A stretch of DNA of 64,000 nt from Cyanoderma ruficeps (taxonomy: Eukaryota > Chordata > Aves > Passeriformes > Timaliidae). The DNA is taken from positions 629,927-693,926 of the forward strand of contig VZDJ01000047.1 in assembly GCA_008694505.1 (NCBI GenBank), written 5' to 3'. Positions within the stretch are counted from its first letter, which is position 1, and every line of letters starts with the position of its first letter. The notes under the pieces were generated by a model. It was not told where the DNA came from. It did no database searches and worked only from the letters and a program-made list of their open reading frames with translations. The translations under genes were made by a program, and so were the position numbers. This document shows positions 63,201-64,000 of this stretch, in pieces.

Positions 63201-64000
63201 AAATGGGTTCACCTAATTATTTTTTCAAGCCGCAGTTTTTGATGTCTAATTTTGAAACCTATTTGAGATGTCTTGAACTGTATTAATATACTGCATTATG
63301 CCTTCATTTCTTTTTGAAGTACTTTACTGTAAAAAATGCAGACATCTAATGATTTTTAAATTACTCCACTCTGCACATATCAATTTACAACAATTACAAC
63401 ATTTTGCATTTTTCAAAGCACTTCAGTTTTAAAGAGGTTTTTTGCTTCACCAAGATATCGAAGGAAGAGGCTGCTGATTCATTTTTCCCCTTTGTAAAAA
63501 TTACCACCAATCTTGCTAGGAGAGCTTCACCAAAAATAGATATGCTAAATATATACCATCTCCATATAATCATTTTAGGATGAAATGTTTTTTGTGACTA
63601 AGAACTGCCAGCATTCTTTTCCCAATCATAATTAGGTTGCTTCAGTGATATAAATGGATTCAGTGCAATGATGACAAATGTCCTGGAGTAAGGGGACAGA
63701 AACTGGCCTACTTTGTCTGAACAGAGTCTAAAGAAATGAATGCAGGACAGGATGTCAGAGCCATCAGCTGTCACAGATCTCTCAGTCTGTAATATTTTAG
63801 GCACAGTGCTGCAATTAATTAGTGACTCAAGGCTGGATTCTCACCTGAACCACCCTGGGACTGCACTGCTGGTACTGCTGCAGTCACACTAATCCACGCA
63901 AGGCTCTGCCCCCCTGAATAACTCTGTGTCCATTTCCTCTTGATATTTCTCTCCCTTAATCTCAAGGCTCCACGTTAAAGGTGTCAATTTGAGAACAGAA

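Larger units (their letters stand above)
51902..64000 (-). other. TENM1: Intron upstream of the EGF6/7 exon (partial)
   Basis: This is at least 12.1 kb without a recognisable exon; the exon for EGF5 and the start of EGF6 must lie beyond 64000. It holds a 35/33-bp minisatellite beside the acceptor (51946-52116), a 47-bp minisatellite (56157-56338), CR1 pieces (about 56428-56550 and 59998-60240), a TTAG microsatellite (57813-57846) and a T13 run (62760-62772). Segments at 54200-54950 and 60400-60900 are GC-richer than their surroundings. Their open frames overlap on both strands and show no family motif, so I read them as noncoding. Confidence 0.7.

Overview
The window is vertebrate nuclear DNA and almost entirely intronic. 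It carries twelve consecutive internal coding exons of one gene on the minus strand, a teneurin that I identify as TENM1 (teneurin-1). The exons total 2,027 nt, about 675 residues, and run from 51901 down to 6640. All have canonical AG/GT borders, and every exon-to-exon phase agrees, giving one open frame. The true N-terminal part (cytoplasmic domain, transmembrane segment, EGF 1-5) lies beyond 64000. The C-terminal part (rest of the NHL propeller, YD shell, toxin-like C terminus) lies beyond base 1.

Organism: most likely a bird. Several interspersed repeats look like CR1 LINE 3' ends with the ATTCTATGATTC-type tail, the introns are short for a teneurin (0.9-9 kb inside the window), and the protein is close to amniote teneurin-1. 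This is inference; I cannot name the species.

Layout in transcription order (high to low coordinates): 64000-51902 upstream intron with two minisatellites and two CR1 pieces; 51716-51901 EGF6+EGF7; 50643-50666 a 24-nt microexon (AHYLDAVQ, splice site A); 48294-48440 EGF8; 39077-39293 Cys-rich linker; 32169-32288 TTR-like domain; 30129-30390, 27850-28117 and 24473-24616 end of TTR and FN-plug; 19767-20016 entry to the NHL propeller; 18826-18846 a 21-nt microexon (NRDTRHS, splice site B); 15206-15438 and 6640-6794 further NHL blades. The two microexons are too short to show up in an open-reading-frame search and were found by splice-site and phase matching.

The encoded segment forms the central extracellular part of a type II transmembrane adhesion protein: EGF stalk, TTR/FN-plug that closes the YD shell, and the NHL propeller used for homophilic adhesion. 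Teneurins also bind latrophilin GPCRs, and in the family the two microexons tune these contacts. I see no second gene, RNA gene, CRISPR array or undescribed system. The most interesting extra items are the two microexons and a 35/33-bp minisatellite next to the EGF6/7 exon whose units carry splice-site-like motifs in the transcribed strand.
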